Of a DNA stretch of 64,000 nt, positions 1-9,101 are shown in pieces. Where the stretch lies: positions 62,001 to 126,000 of the forward strand of contig NZ_JANCMW010000005.1 in the NCBI RefSeq assembly GCF_029207565.1, written 5' to 3'. The DNA comes from Marinobacter iranensis (GTDB lineage: Bacteria; Pseudomonadota; Gammaproteobacteria; Pseudomonadales; Oleiphilaceae). The number at the start of each line of letters is the position of its first letter. The first letter of the stretch is position 1. The translations under genes and the position numbers were made by a program. The notes beneath the pieces were generated by a model. That model did not search any database. It was not told the DNA's origin and saw only the letters and a program-made list of their open reading frames with translations.

Positions 1-1737
1 CGGTTTGAGCAGCTCGAATCGGAGTTCTTCAGTGAGCTATCAGATGCGCAGGAGGCCATCCATAGCGACGATCGCACGCAGCTTGTTGGTGAAATTGAGC
101 AAGCCACTTTGCAATACGTGAACGTTTTCAAAAATGAGTTGGTGCCCGCCAAACAACAGGTAAAAAGTATCATTGCCAATGAACTCGACCTGTACGGACC
201 GAAGGCCTCCGAAGCGCTACGAAGAGCTATTGATGGCATCACCAACAGGGAGCCGGACAGCCGCTTGCGGGTGGTCCTGGAGCAGTTGATCCACGACACG
301 CTGATGATGCGCATGGCGGCGCAACGCTTCTTCGCTGATGGTGATGAATCGTCTGAAACGGCCCTGGGCTATGCCATGGAGGATGTGGCGGATGCCCTGG
401 AATTCCTGGACATGGATTCCGTTCCGGATTATGTCAGGGGGTATTTCGATACGGCCATTGAGGCGCTGGAGAACTACCAAGTATCGGTAGAAGAGCTTTT
501 GGCCCAGCAAAAAGCGATGATTCAGACAAAGCAGAGCAAGCTCGACGTGCTGGGGCCACAAATCACCGCCCTGGCCCGGGACCTTGAGCAAAAGGTGTTC
601 GCTTCACTCGAAACCGTTGCCGACGAAGCAGAAGCGGAAACAGAGACGGCGCTCAATCTGACACTCGCGGCCTTCGCCACGTCTGTCGTTCTCGGCCTCG
701 TGGTTGCATTCTTCATGAGCCGAATGATGGGAGCCAGCGTTAAACGTGCCCGCACAGAAATTCTGAATTACCTGGAAAACATCGGTAATAACGAAGGCGA
801 TGTTTCCACCCGGCTGACCAAAGGCCGCCCGGACGAAATCGGCGACTTCATTTCAGCGGTAAACGCGTTCCTGGAAACCCTGGAAGACATCATTTCCCGG
901 ATTGTCACCTCATCGCGGCGGCTTAGCACCGAATCCGAGTCCTTGTCCGGCATTACCAGCAGCACAACCGCCAATGCAGAGCAGCAAAGGGATCAGGTGA
1001 CCCAGGTATCAGCGGCCATGCAGGAAATGGTGTCCACGTCTGACGAAATTGCTTCCAATACCAGTGACACGGATGAGTCTGCGCGCCAGGCAGCGGCGCT
1101 TGCAGGTACAGGACAAGAGACAGTTACAACCGCGGTCAAATCCGTAAACCGGCTTGCGGAACAGGTTGAAGAGGGCTCAAAGCGTATCCAGCGGCTTGAG
1201 CAGGAATCCGGTGAAATCGGTAATGTACTGGGTGTTATTCAGGCCATCGCAGAACAAACCAACCTGCTGGCCCTGAACGCCGCCATCGAGGCAGCTCGTG
1301 CAGGTGACGCCGGACGGGGTTTCTCGGTAGTTGCCGACGAGGTCCGCGGGCTCGCCAAACGTGTTCAGGATTCAACCGTTGATATCGAGCGGATTGTGTC
1401 CAATCTCCAGAGCGGTGCTGCCGGCGCCGTGGTCGATATGAGCAAGGCCAAGCAGATGGCCGGCGAGGCCAGCGAGGAAGCCGGCAAGTCAGGCGCAGCC
1501 CTGTCGGAAATCAGCGCCGCCGTGAACCGCATAGTGGACATGACAACACAAATCGCGAGCGCCACCGAGCAGCAACGGGCAACAGCCGCTGAAATGACCC
1601 AGAACGTAGAAGCAAGCAGCAGTGCTATCGATAAGCTGACCGACGATATCGGCCACGTGAACCAGTCGAGCAAATCACTGGCGGATATGGCTGACGATCT
1701 TAACAACCTGGTGCGTCGCTTTAAGACATCGTCGTAA
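1..1737 (+). CDS. Methyl-accepting chemotaxis protein (5' end outside window)
   Basis: Chemoreceptor that passes ligand information to CheA/CheW at the inner membrane. The frame is open from base 1, so the start and first membrane segment lie upstream of the window; the TTG at 109 is not a convincing start. What remains is a long helical periplasmic sensor part, one membrane segment at about 650-720 (rich in A, L, V), a HAMP linker at about 720-900, and the cytoplasmic signalling coiled coil. The highly conserved hairpin tip (core [14 protein letters not shown]) is at about 1262-1305, followed by [10 protein letters not shown] and the usual late helices. The end at a TAA is intact. The ligand cannot be told. 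An orphan sugar-type binding protein gene lies convergently just downstream and might supply a ligand, but this is inference. Confidence 0.93.
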   Translation, partial: RFEQLESEFFSELSDAQEAIHSDDRTQLVGEIEQATLQYVNVFKNELVPAKQQVKSIIANELDLYGPKASEALRRAIDGITNREPDSRLRVVLEQLIHDTLMMRMAAQRFFADGDESSETALGYAMEDVADALEFLDMDSVPDYVRGYFDTAIEALENYQVSVEELLAQQKAMIQTKQSKLDVLGPQITALARDLEQKVFASLETVADEAEAETETALNLTLAAFATSVVLGLVVAFFMSRMMGASVKRARTEILNYLENIGNNEGDVSTRLTKGRPDEIGDFISAVNAFLETLEDIISRIVTSSRRLSTESESLSGITSSTTANAEQQRDQVTQVSAAMQEMVSTSDEIASNTSDTDESARQAAALAGTGQETVTTAVKSVNRLAEQVEEGSKRIQRLEQESGEIGNVLGVIQAIAEQTNLLALNAAIEAARAGDAGRGFSVVADEVRGLAKRVQDSTVDIERIVSNLQSGAAGAVVDMSKAKQMAGEASEEAGKSGAALSEISAAVNRIVDMTTQIASATEQQRATAAEMTQNVEASSSAIDKLTDDIGHVNQSSKSLADMADDLNNLVRRFKTSS

Positions 1738-1774
1738 TATTATGATTTATAGATAGAACCTAGTTTGCCAATAA

Positions 1775-2938
1775 CTATTCGGGGGCATCCCTTGCGACAA
1801 CCAACTGGCTGATGAATTGATCCATCAGCTGGTTGGCGCTCAGGCGGTTGTTTCTTATTGCCGGATTGTAAACCGGGCTCAGCCGACGAAAGTCCACTGT
1901 CCGCCAGTTCTCCGGCTTGAGGACCTTCTTTATTTGCGTCAGGTTTTCACGGGATGCAATTTCAAACTGATATCTGAGGGAGTTGTCTGGGCTGCCGGCA
2001 AAATCGTAACCGTTGTGATAATCGTGAAGCAGTAACAGGGTAAGCCCTCCACCCATGAAGTGCCGGCCCAGACTGACAGACAGCTTTCCTTCATGGATCG
2101 CTTCCAGGGCTCTCGGCTCCCAGTCTATGCCACCAACGACTACGTCAACGCCGGGAGTCAATCCACCTTTCTCAAGGGCTTCAATGGCGCCCAGGGCCAT
2201 GCCGTCGCTGGTGCTCCAGACAATATCAGGGTTCGAGTAACGCTTGATCAGTCGACGTGTTTTGTCAGCGGCTTCCTGCTCATTCCAGTTCGCATACACC
2301 AGTTGGTACAGTTGAAGGGTGTTGTCGGCCAGGGCATCCTCCAGCCCCAAATCCCGGTCCTTGGCTGCTGAGGAATCATGGGTTCCGGACAACGCGATGG
2401 CGCCCCACCGCTCCTTTGTGGCGTCCCTGGAAAGGCTCTTCGCTGCCGCAAGCAGGAAATCAGCAAGCTGTTTACCCGCCAACCGATTGTCCGGAGCAAC
2501 GTGCCCGATCCAGTGAGGCATGGTCACCCGTGGGTCGCCCAAGGCATCGGATTCGCTCTCGGGAATGTCGGTGTTAAAGGTGAGTACCTTTACGCCGGCC
2601 TGGCCGGCCATTTGCAACATATTCCCGGTCACCATCTCCTTGGCCATGAATATCACGTAGTCGGGCTTGTCGTCTCTGGCCAATACACTGGCAAGAAGCG
2701 TTCGATAACTGAAGCGGTTTCTCTTGTGATCGGTGTGGACGGTCAGTTCGATGCCCAGATCATCGGCAACGGCCTCCGAAAACCCTGCCACCATTTGCCA
2801 GAACTTCGAGTCATCGGGGGACAGCAGGGCTACTTTGATAGCAGCGCCATGGATAGAAGCACCATGCACATGATGCGGAAAAGAAAGCAGCACGAACAAC
2901 ATCAACAGCGGAAAACAACAGGTTCGAGAGCGATACAT
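1775..2938 (-). CDS. Orphan periplasmic sugar-type substrate-binding protein
   Basis: Periplasmic binding protein of the RbsB/LacI-like fold (type I). The 387-residue product starts with a clear signal peptide (hydrophobic stretch at residues 10-20, probable cleavage near residue 26), followed by KVALLSPDDSKFWQ, the typical first strand and helix. Later come a GHVAPDN segment and a hinge-region WSTSDGMALGAIEAL motif common in this family. No ABC ATPase or permease gene is adjacent: the neighbours are a chemoreceptor (convergent) and a peptidoglycan-binding protein (divergent). This suggests a sensory rather than a transport role, for example presenting a ligand to a chemoreceptor or kinase. 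Family assignment is firm; ligand and role are unknown. Confidence 0.8.
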   Translation of the reverse strand: MYRSRTCCFPLLMLFVLLSFPHHVHGASIHGAAIKVALLSPDDSKFWQMVAGFSEAVADDLGIELTVHTDHKRNRFSYRTLLASVLARDDKPDYVIFMAKEMVTGNMLQMAGQAGVKVLTFNTDIPESESDALGDPRVTMPHWIGHVAPDNRLAGKQLADFLLAAAKSLSRDATKERWGAIALSGTHDSSAAKDRDLGLEDALADNTLQLYQLVYANWNEQEAADKTRRLIKRYSNPDIVWSTSDGMALGAIEALEKGGLTPGVDVVVGGIDWEPRALEAIHEGKLSVSLGRHFMGGGLTLLLLHDYHNGYDFAGSPDNSLRYQFEIASRENLTQIKKVLKPENWRTVDFRRLSPVYNPAIRNNRLSANQLMDQFISQLVVARDAPE

Positions 2939-3137
2939 ACAGGTCCAGTAGCCAGGGCGCGTTCGGGTAAGGCAACGGGCAATCTATCCGATGCCGCCAC
3001 ACCGGTAAAGCCGAATATTCGAGTAACCGGGTCAGATCATTTTCGCTTGTGTTAACTGCGTCATAGGCGACATGTTCAATTACTGATACTTTCAATACTC
3101 AACAAAAATGCGACGAGTATCAGGGAGCGATTCACCC

Positions 3138-3956
3138 ATGAGCCATTCACGCTTTACCAGGATGTCAGGCCCTCTCGTAGTGGCTGTAGCATCCTTTTGT
3201 GCAGTTGCTCAAGCCGGCCCGGTGGAGACCATCTACGCCGCGGAAAACGCCCTGTACGGTGCGGGCTACAACATCGGCAAAGCCGATGGGTGGATGGACA
3301 ACACCCTTCGCACCGCAATCCGAGAGTATCAATCCAGCAATGATAAGTTGCAGGCCACCGGTCGTCTTGACCCTCAAACACTCTCAGCACTGGGAATTGC
3401 CGTCACGGACAACGGCACTGTCAGTGACAATGTCGTGCCCAATCGCGAGGCCGCCATGGCCGCTTTGGGTATGGACGAACAGCGTATTGGTTCAGCCACT
3501 GCCCGGCGCCCCGTTGCGGAAGCACCCGAGCCGGAGGCACTGTCAGACCCGGAGCCAGAGCCAGAGCCAGTACAGGTTTCACAGGAAGAAGCTGAAGTCG
3601 AAATGGCCGTAGCAGATTCCCAAGTGCCCCCTGCCAGTGAGCCTGCCACGGAAAATCAGGAAACCGGCTCACCCACGGAAGATGAGGTGATTGTGGTGGA
3701 GGCGGAAGAGCCAGCCCCGGATCCGGTCGCGAATGAGGCAGCCGAACCGACGCCGAAGCCTGAACCGCAGCAGGCAACAACGTCTGAAGACGCCCCCGTC
3801 GAAATCGCCACCTTTGAGGAACCTGCGGAGGAGCCGGAACCCGCTCAGGTGGTCAGTTCCTCAACTCAAACTACCTCTGAGCCCAGCGCAGGCACAAAGA
3901 GCAGTGGTGGCTTTTTCAGTTCAATATTTGATTTCCTGTTCGGCTGGCTGATCTGA
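3138..3956 (+). CDS. Secreted peptidoglycan-binding-domain protein with acidic Pro/Glu-rich tail
   Basis: A 272-residue exported protein. I take the ATG at 3138 rather than 3108, because it directly starts a signal peptide (cleavage expected after AQA, residue 26) and has AGGGA upstream. Residues of about 30-85 look like a PG_binding_1 domain: a helix with ALYGAGYNIGKADGWMDNTLRTAI and then LDPQTLSALGI. Residues of about 120-250 are low-complexity, rich in Glu, Pro and Ala, with PEPEPEP-type runs. The last 20 residues are hydrophobic and aromatic (GGFFSSIFDFLFGWLI) and may be a membrane or protein anchor. Probable role: periplasmic protein that binds the wall and spans it with the flexible linker. 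The exact function is unknown. Confidence 0.72.
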   Translation: MSHSRFTRMSGPLVVAVASFCAVAQAGPVETIYAAENALYGAGYNIGKADGWMDNTLRTAIREYQSSNDKLQATGRLDPQTLSALGIAVTDNGTVSDNVVPNREAAMAALGMDEQRIGSATARRPVAEAPEPEALSDPEPEPEPVQVSQEEAEVEMAVADSQVPPASEPATENQETGSPTEDEVIVVEAEEPAPDPVANEAAEPTPKPEPQQATTSEDAPVEIATFEEPAEEPEPAQVVSSSTQTTSEPSAGTKSSGGFFSSIFDFLFGWLI

Positions 3957-3973
3957 CCATCAGTTGGTCATTC

Positions 3974-3990
3974 CCCGATTATTAATCGGG
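3974..3990 (+). terminator. Short hairpin after the peptidoglycan-binding gene
   Basis: A perfect 7-base inverted repeat (CCCGATT / AATCGGG, 3-base loop) lies 17 bases past the stop codon. A second smaller hairpin (TGACCA / TGGTCA, 3954-3970) overlaps the stop. There is no T-run after the stem, so intrinsic termination would be weak; it may instead protect the 3' end of the transcript. Confidence 0.35.
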
Positions 3991-4080
3991 ACAACCTCTT
4001 ATTCCGAAATGTATCAGAATAGCTCACACTGGGCGGCCTTGTTTCAAATTCATTGACGTGTCACCAAGGCCAGCCATCCC

Positions 4081-5316
4081 ATGCCCGCTCAAACGCAGGA
4101 AGCTCCCTACTCTCCCACCAGGATCATGCTGATCGTATTTTCCCTTGCCATGGGCGGATTCGGTATTGGCACGGGAGAGTTCGCCATCATGGGGCTGATG
4201 CCCGGTGTTGCGCAGGATCTGGGCGTTACCGAACCGCAGGTGGGTCACCTTATCAGTGCCTATGCGCTGGGCGTTGTTGTCGGCGCCCCATTGCTGGCCA
4301 TCGGCGGGGCGCGCCTGTATCGCAGGCACCTGCTCATCGGGCTGATGGTTTTCTACGCGATTGGCAATATCGCCAGTGCCCTGGCGCCAGGCTATGGTTC
4401 GTTGCTGGTATTCCGCTTTATCGCCGGCCTGCCCCACGGCGCTTATTTTGGGGTTGCAGCGTTGGTGGCCGCGTCTTTGGTGCCGGTCAACCGGCGCGCG
4501 AAAGTGGTCAGCCTGGTGATGATGGGGCTTACCCTTGCCCTGTTGATTGGAAATCCCCTGGCAACGGTGCTTGGCCAAAGCCTTGACTGGCGTTATGCGT
4601 TCGGCTTTGTTGGTGCTATCGCGGCCCTGACCGGCGTGATGATCGTTCTGTTCCTGCCCCTGAACCGGAATGAAATACGGCAAAGCCCGTTCTCTGAAAT
4701 CCGGGCTTTCAACCGCCCTGAAATCTGGTATCCCCTGGCTATCGGGTCCATCGGATTTGCCGGAATGTTCTGTGTCTTCAGCTACATGGCGCCGACATTG
4801 CTGGAGGTGACCGGTGTCAGTCCGTTCTGGATTCCCATTGCCCTCGCGGTATTCGGTTTGGGGGGCTTTGCAGGCAATATCCTTGGCGGCTGGCTGTTCG
4901 ACAAGCTCCAGTTTCGCAGTATTGGCTGGATGTTGCTCTGGAGCATCAGCATGTTGCTGCTGTTCCCCTACGCCACTGAAACCATCTGGACGATGTTGCT
5001 GATATGCTTCCTGGTTGCATTGATGGTCGGCCTTGGGCCCGCCTTGCAGACTCATTTGATGGATGTGGCCGACGGCGCGCAAACATTGGCCGCGGCATCG
5101 CATCACGCTGCCTTCAATATCGCCAATGCGCTGGGACCATGGCTTGGTGGTATGGCCATCAGCGCCGGCCTGGGCTGGCAGTCCACGGGTTATGTGGGGG
5201 CCGCAATGGCCGTTGCCGGGTTTGCTATATTCCTGCTGGCATTGCGACAGCAGTCTGGTGCGGCGATACAACAAGGCCCCGTCGACGAGCCTGCAAACGC
5301 CACACAGGACTGCTGA
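4081..5316 (+). CDS. MFS transporter, AraJ/chloramphenicol-efflux-like (DHA1)
   Basis: A 411-residue inner-membrane transporter with twelve predicted hydrophobic segments. The N-terminal half carries family hallmarks of AraJ/NepI-type drug:H+ antiporters: GIGTGEFAIMGLMPG in helix 1, GHLISAYALGVVVGAP in helix 2, and the loop motif with RLYRRHLL. GLPHGAYFGVA in helix 4-5 is especially typical. It probably exports a small hydrophobic or nucleoside-like compound; the substrate cannot be inferred. The gene stands alone, and its TGA directly abuts the stop of the convergent TPR gene, the two stops forming the palindrome TGATCA. Confidence 0.88.
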   Translation: MPAQTQEAPYSPTRIMLIVFSLAMGGFGIGTGEFAIMGLMPGVAQDLGVTEPQVGHLISAYALGVVVGAPLLAIGGARLYRRHLLIGLMVFYAIGNIASALAPGYGSLLVFRFIAGLPHGAYFGVAALVAASLVPVNRRAKVVSLVMMGLTLALLIGNPLATVLGQSLDWRYAFGFVGAIAALTGVMIVLFLPLNRNEIRQSPFSEIRAFNRPEIWYPLAIGSIGFAGMFCVFSYMAPTLLEVTGVSPFWIPIALAVFGLGGFAGNILGGWLFDKLQFRSIGWMLLWSISMLLLFPYATETIWTMLLICFLVALMVGLGPALQTHLMDVADGAQTLAAASHHAAFNIANALGPWLGGMAISAGLGWQSTGYVGAAMAVAGFAIFLLALRQQSGAAIQQGPVDEPANATQDC

Positions 5317-6630
5317 TCAAACCTTGCTGCGCGACAAAAGCCCCTGGTTGATAGCGCCACGTGGCCGGGTGTCTATCCGGCTGCTGGCCATGGCTTCAGC
5401 GAGTGAGCCCATACCACCGCGTATGGCCGCTTCCGTAAGGGTGACACTTATAATGTCCCGCTGTGCATGGCTTCCTCCAAAACGGTTGGAAATAAACATC
5501 GTCGGGTACAGCGCCTCCGCAGCTTCCCGGTATTGCCCCCGGCCAAAGGCAGCGAAACCTTTCGCCAGCGGGATTCCCAGGTTACGGGCCCATCCCGCCA
5601 CTTCGCTTTCGCTCTTTGCCAGCGCCTGTAGGGAATTCATGGTGCGCACCAGACTGCCCTGTCTGTCGGCGCCAACGTAGGCCATGACGGCATGCCAGTC
5701 GTTGAAAGGATATTGACTGCCTTCCATATGAGCATCCCAGCATGTGGCAAGCTCCTCCCAACGGTCCCCCACCTCCGCACCCGCAAGGTCAAGACGCCAC
5801 AGCAACGCGGACGCATCAACCAGATCAAGTGCCACTGTGCTCCGGGTTCCCCTGATGGATCGGTCATAGAGCGCCAGGGCCTTGCCGGTTTGACCAATAT
5901 CCATATAGAACAGGCACTGGTGCCATACGTTGTGCACCTTGAAGAAGTTGTCATCGCCGGACCAGTGGGGGTATCGGGTAATCATCCAGCCAATACCGTC
6001 CTCCGCCCTTCCCTGCATCTCCATAACATGGGCCACCGCGTGGTGGGCCCAACAGTCGAGGGGCTCCATATCAACCGCCCGGCGCCCGGTCTCTTCGGCA
6101 CGGCCGTAGTTGCCGGTCTCTTCCAGACCGAAGGCGTGCATTCCAAGAAGTATCGAATACCCCGGGATATCCGTTGTCCACTTCGACAGTACCCTGCCCA
6201 GGCGGTCCCTGAGGTTTTGCGCATTGGCCCGGTAGAAGTCCATCAAATGCCCCGTCTGGATTGCCAACAGGTCATGGGGGTACTCCATGTTGTGCCAATC
6301 AAGGACAATCGCGGCTTTCGTCCAGTGACCTTCCAGAAGCAATCGAAGGGCGGACAGGTGAGAGGCTTCCCTTTCCGTCAGCCGCTGCACCGCGAGCGAA
6401 CTGACGATCTCCCTGGCTTCTTCATTGGCTTGAGGTTCAGTGGCCAGGCCAAGCACATAAGCCTTGAAAATCCGTGCCATGGCGAAGTCCGGCGAATGAG
6501 CGATGGCCTGATCGATCAGTGCAACCGGATCATTGCGGTACACATTGAATGCTTCAAGAGCCTGGCTGTAAAAATCAGCGGACTGCGCGTTTGCGCCCTG
6601 AAGCGCATTGCCCTGTCTGTCGGTGAGCAT
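5317..6630 (-). CDS. TTC38-like tetratricopeptide repeat protein
   Basis: A 437-residue, apparently cytoplasmic protein (no signal peptide or membrane segment) made almost wholly of TPR-like helical pairs. The central WAHHAVAHVMEMQGR and GDDNFFKVHNVWHQCLF segments are characteristic of the tetratricopeptide-38 / StaR-like family, which occurs in bacteria and animals with no established enzymatic activity. The family usually acts as a protein-interaction scaffold; a few bacterial members are found near regulators. Here the gene is divergent from an AraC-type regulator across about 158 bases, which may control it. The function is unknown. Confidence 0.72.
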   Translation of the reverse strand: MLTDRQGNALQGANAQSADFYSQALEAFNVYRNDPVALIDQAIAHSPDFAMARIFKAYVLGLATEPQANEEAREIVSSLAVQRLTEREASHLSALRLLLEGHWTKAAIVLDWHNMEYPHDLLAIQTGHLMDFYRANAQNLRDRLGRVLSKWTTDIPGYSILLGMHAFGLEETGNYGRAEETGRRAVDMEPLDCWAHHAVAHVMEMQGRAEDGIGWMITRYPHWSGDDNFFKVHNVWHQCLFYMDIGQTGKALALYDRSIRGTRSTVALDLVDASALLWRLDLAGAEVGDRWEELATCWDAHMEGSQYPFNDWHAVMAYVGADRQGSLVRTMNSLQALAKSESEVAGWARNLGIPLAKGFAAFGRGQYREAAEALYPTMFISNRFGGSHAQRDIISVTLTEAAIRGGMGSLAEAMASSRIDTRPRGAINQGLLSRSKV

Positions 6631-6788
6631 GGAGTGGTTCCCTCATAGACGTTGTTGTAGGTGTGCCTCTTCCGAAGGCGGTGCTATTATTAAGCTCCAC
6701 CGGTCCCACCGACTATGTGCAAGACGCCGGAACCTTTGACCGATCCGCTTTTTTTGTTGCCGGAGCGCACGGCAAACGGAGGCGCCAC

Positions 6789-7748
6789 ATGAATGGCCAC
6801 CTCGATATGCTTCGGGATACGCACCTGACCGGCGGTATTTTTCTCGACGCACGCTTTACCGCACCCTGGTGCATTACCGCGCAGGTCGGTCCCGAGGACT
6901 GCGCACCCTTTACGCCGCAACCCCGCCATATCATCGCCTATCACTTTGTCACCCTGGGGTGTATGCAGTTGCTCGTCTGTGGCCAGCCCCCCATGAATGT
7001 CCATGCCGGGGAACTGGTTGTGCTCCCCAGAAACGATAGCCACCTCCTCGGTAGCGACATGAACATTGAACCGGCCGACATCTCCGGCCTCATCCAGCCG
7101 GGCCGCGACGGCGGCATCGCACAGATTGTCTATGGGAACCATGGGGAACCGACACATGTACTTTGCGGTTTCCTGGGCAGTGACCAGCCAAGGAATGCGG
7201 TGATGGCCATGCTGCCCAGCGTGCTGAAGCTGGATGTGGCTGATGCTATTTCCGGCACCTGGATTGAGAGCACCTTTCGTTTCGGGGCGCAGGAACTGGC
7301 ACACAATGGCGCCCAATCCAGCGCCGTGCTGGCGCGGCTGGCAGAGCTGCTTTTCATGGACGCCGTCACCCGTTACCTGGCGACCGACCACGGCAGTGGA
7401 GGCAGCTGGGCGGCCGGTCTCGGCGACGTGTTGATTGGCAAGGCCCTGAAGCTGATTCACGGGCGAATGGCAGAACACTGGACCACCGAACGACTGGCCC
7501 GGGAGGTCGGGCTGTCACGCTCCGCCTTTGCAGAGCGCTTTACGAAGGCCGTTGGGGAGCCGCCAATGACTTACCTTAGTCACCAGCGGCTTGAGAAAGC
7601 ATCGATACAGTTGCGGGAAAGCGCGACCGCGATACCAAAGATCGCCGCTGCTATCGGTTATGAGTCCGAGGCAGCCTTCAGCCGTGCGTTCAAGCGAATG
7701 TACGGCCTGCCACCCGCAGCCTGGCGCAAGGGAAACCCGCGTCCCTGA
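6789..7748 (+). CDS. AraC-family transcriptional regulator with Cupin_6 sensor domain
   Basis: A 319-residue transcription factor. The ATG at 6789 is chosen over the upstream 6663 start because it has a GGAGG site seven bases before it and begins right where the Cupin_6-type sensor domain starts (MLRDTHLTGGIFLDARF). The N-terminal domain (about 1-195) should bind a small effector. The C-terminal 100 residues form the double helix-turn-helix: LAREVGLSRSAFAERF and then IPKIAAAIGYESEAAFSRAFKR. The gene is divergent from the TPR gene and precedes the convergent HMG-CoA reductase locus. Its target is most likely the shared 6631-6788 promoter region; the effector is unknown. Confidence 0.88.
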   Translation: MNGHLDMLRDTHLTGGIFLDARFTAPWCITAQVGPEDCAPFTPQPRHIIAYHFVTLGCMQLLVCGQPPMNVHAGELVVLPRNDSHLLGSDMNIEPADISGLIQPGRDGGIAQIVYGNHGEPTHVLCGFLGSDQPRNAVMAMLPSVLKLDVADAISGTWIESTFRFGAQELAHNGAQSSAVLARLAELLFMDAVTRYLATDHGSGGSWAAGLGDVLIGKALKLIHGRMAEHWTTERLAREVGLSRSAFAERFTKAVGEPPMTYLSHQRLEKASIQLRESATAIPKIAAAIGYESEAAFSRAFKRMYGLPPAAWRKGNPRP

Positions 7749-7806
7749 TTTGTCGGCCTTGTTTAATGGCTCTCTGCGGACGGGCTTCGGGTGTTTGGAG
7801 CCAGGG

Positions 7807-9078
7807 CTATCCTCTCAGGCGCGCCAGGATCTCTTCTGCAATATCCACTCGTACCTTGCCCCCTTCAACCAGCTCCCTGGCCACCGTATCAATCTCAGGG
7901 CCTGTAGCTCCGGCCATGACAGCAATGTTCTTGGCGTGAAGTGCCATATGTCCTTTCTGGATGCCGGTGGTCGCCAGTGCTTTCAACGCCGAGAAATTTT
8001 GCGCCAGGCCCACGGCTGCTATAACCCTGGCCAGTTTTTCCGCTGTCCGGGTGTTCATGACATCCAGGGCAACACGGGCGGTGGGGTGGGATTTTGTCGC
8101 GCCACCTATCAGCCCGACCGCCATGGGCATCTCGATCATTCCCGTGAGATTGCCCTCCTGGTCCACTTCCCAGCGCGTCAGCGACCGATACTGCCCCGAC
8201 CTTGCTGCGTAGGCGTGAGCGCCAGCTTCAACCGCGCGCGTGTCATTACCGGTGGCAAGCACTACGGCACTGACACCGTTCATGACACCCTTGTTGTGTG
8301 TCGCTGCCCGGTAGGGGTCAATATCAGCGAAATCGAAGGCGGAGAGAATACCGTCCCGCACCGACTCTCCACCAATGGCGTCCAGCGACCAGGTCGCCCT
8401 TGCCCGGGCAAGGCGCCGGTCCGCCAGGTTTGACAGTATCCGCAGGTAAGTCCTGCCGCCGGTCCATTGCGCAATCAGCGGAGCCACCGCTTCCGCCATG
8501 GAGTTCACGGCGTTGGCGCCCATGGCGTCCCGGGTATCCACGATCAGGTGGGTAATCACCATGGAGCCGGTGCGCCCGCCTTCGAGCACCCGCACTTCGA
8601 TGTCCCGATACCCACCGCCGTGCTTCAGCAGCACAGGATCGGTCTCGTCACAGACTTCCCTGATCCTGTCCTTGTTTTCAAGAATCTGCAGGCGAGCGAA
8701 CTCCGGATTTTTTACGTCAATGAGCTGGACCTGGGCGATCATCAGCGAGCCGGATAAGGACGTAATAAACCCGCCGGAGTCACGACATTGCCGTGCAGCA
8801 TTGCAAACCGCGGCCACCACGGATGATTCTTCCGTTGCCATTGGAATCAGGACATCTTCGCCGTCCACAATCATGTTGGTGGCTATGCCCAGGGGTATGT
8901 TCATGGTGCCAATGGCATTTTCGATCATGGAGTCGACAACGGCAGCATCCAGGTTTCCGGTGTTCGACAGTTGCGCCTCCACTGCACTGTCCAGGCCAGC
9001 CACTTCGATTACTTTCGCGAGGCGGTCTGGCATCGAGAGCTTGTGAAAGCCGGATATGCGGGAGCTTTGAATAGGCAT
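7807..9078 (-). CDS. mvaA: Hydroxymethylglutaryl-CoA reductase, degradative (class II)
   Basis: Interconverts mevalonate and HMG-CoA; class II bacterial enzymes such as that of Pseudomonas mevalonii run in the oxidative direction during mevalonate catabolism. The 423-residue length fits class II. Catalytic positions are all visible: Glu in ATEESS (83/84), Lys263 in HNKGVMNG, Asp279 in ATGNDTRAVEAG and His377 in KGHMALHAKN near the C-terminal flap. DTRDAMGAN (181-189) is the nicotinamide-cofactor motif. It is the last gene of a four-gene minus-strand unit behind the TRAP genes P, Q and M (23 bases after the M gene), which suggests that the transporter imports its substrate. HMG-CoA lyase is not in the window and must come from elsewhere, for example leucine catabolism. 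The enzyme call is firm; the direction is inferred from context. Confidence 0.93.
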   Translation of the reverse strand: MPIQSSRISGFHKLSMPDRLAKVIEVAGLDSAVEAQLSNTGNLDAAVVDSMIENAIGTMNIPLGIATNMIVDGEDVLIPMATEESSVVAAVCNAARQCRDSGGFITSLSGSLMIAQVQLIDVKNPEFARLQILENKDRIREVCDETDPVLLKHGGGYRDIEVRVLEGGRTGSMVITHLIVDTRDAMGANAVNSMAEAVAPLIAQWTGGRTYLRILSNLADRRLARARATWSLDAIGGESVRDGILSAFDFADIDPYRAATHNKGVMNGVSAVVLATGNDTRAVEAGAHAYAARSGQYRSLTRWEVDQEGNLTGMIEMPMAVGLIGGATKSHPTARVALDVMNTRTAEKLARVIAAVGLAQNFSALKALATTGIQKGHMALHAKNIAVMAGATGPEIDTVARELVEGGKVRVDIAEEILARLRG

Positions 9079-9101
9079 TTAGAATATCTCCATCAGGATT
9101 G

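Noticed and set aside
109..111. TTG at 109 as the start of the chemoreceptor
   Set aside because: The same frame is open back to base 1 with normal sensor-domain sequence, and no membrane segment would be left in front of the sensor part.
4024..5274. Long minus-strand open frame opposite the MFS gene
   Set aside because: Composition is rich in Gln, His and Arg with no family pattern, and the plus-strand frame is a clear membrane transporter.
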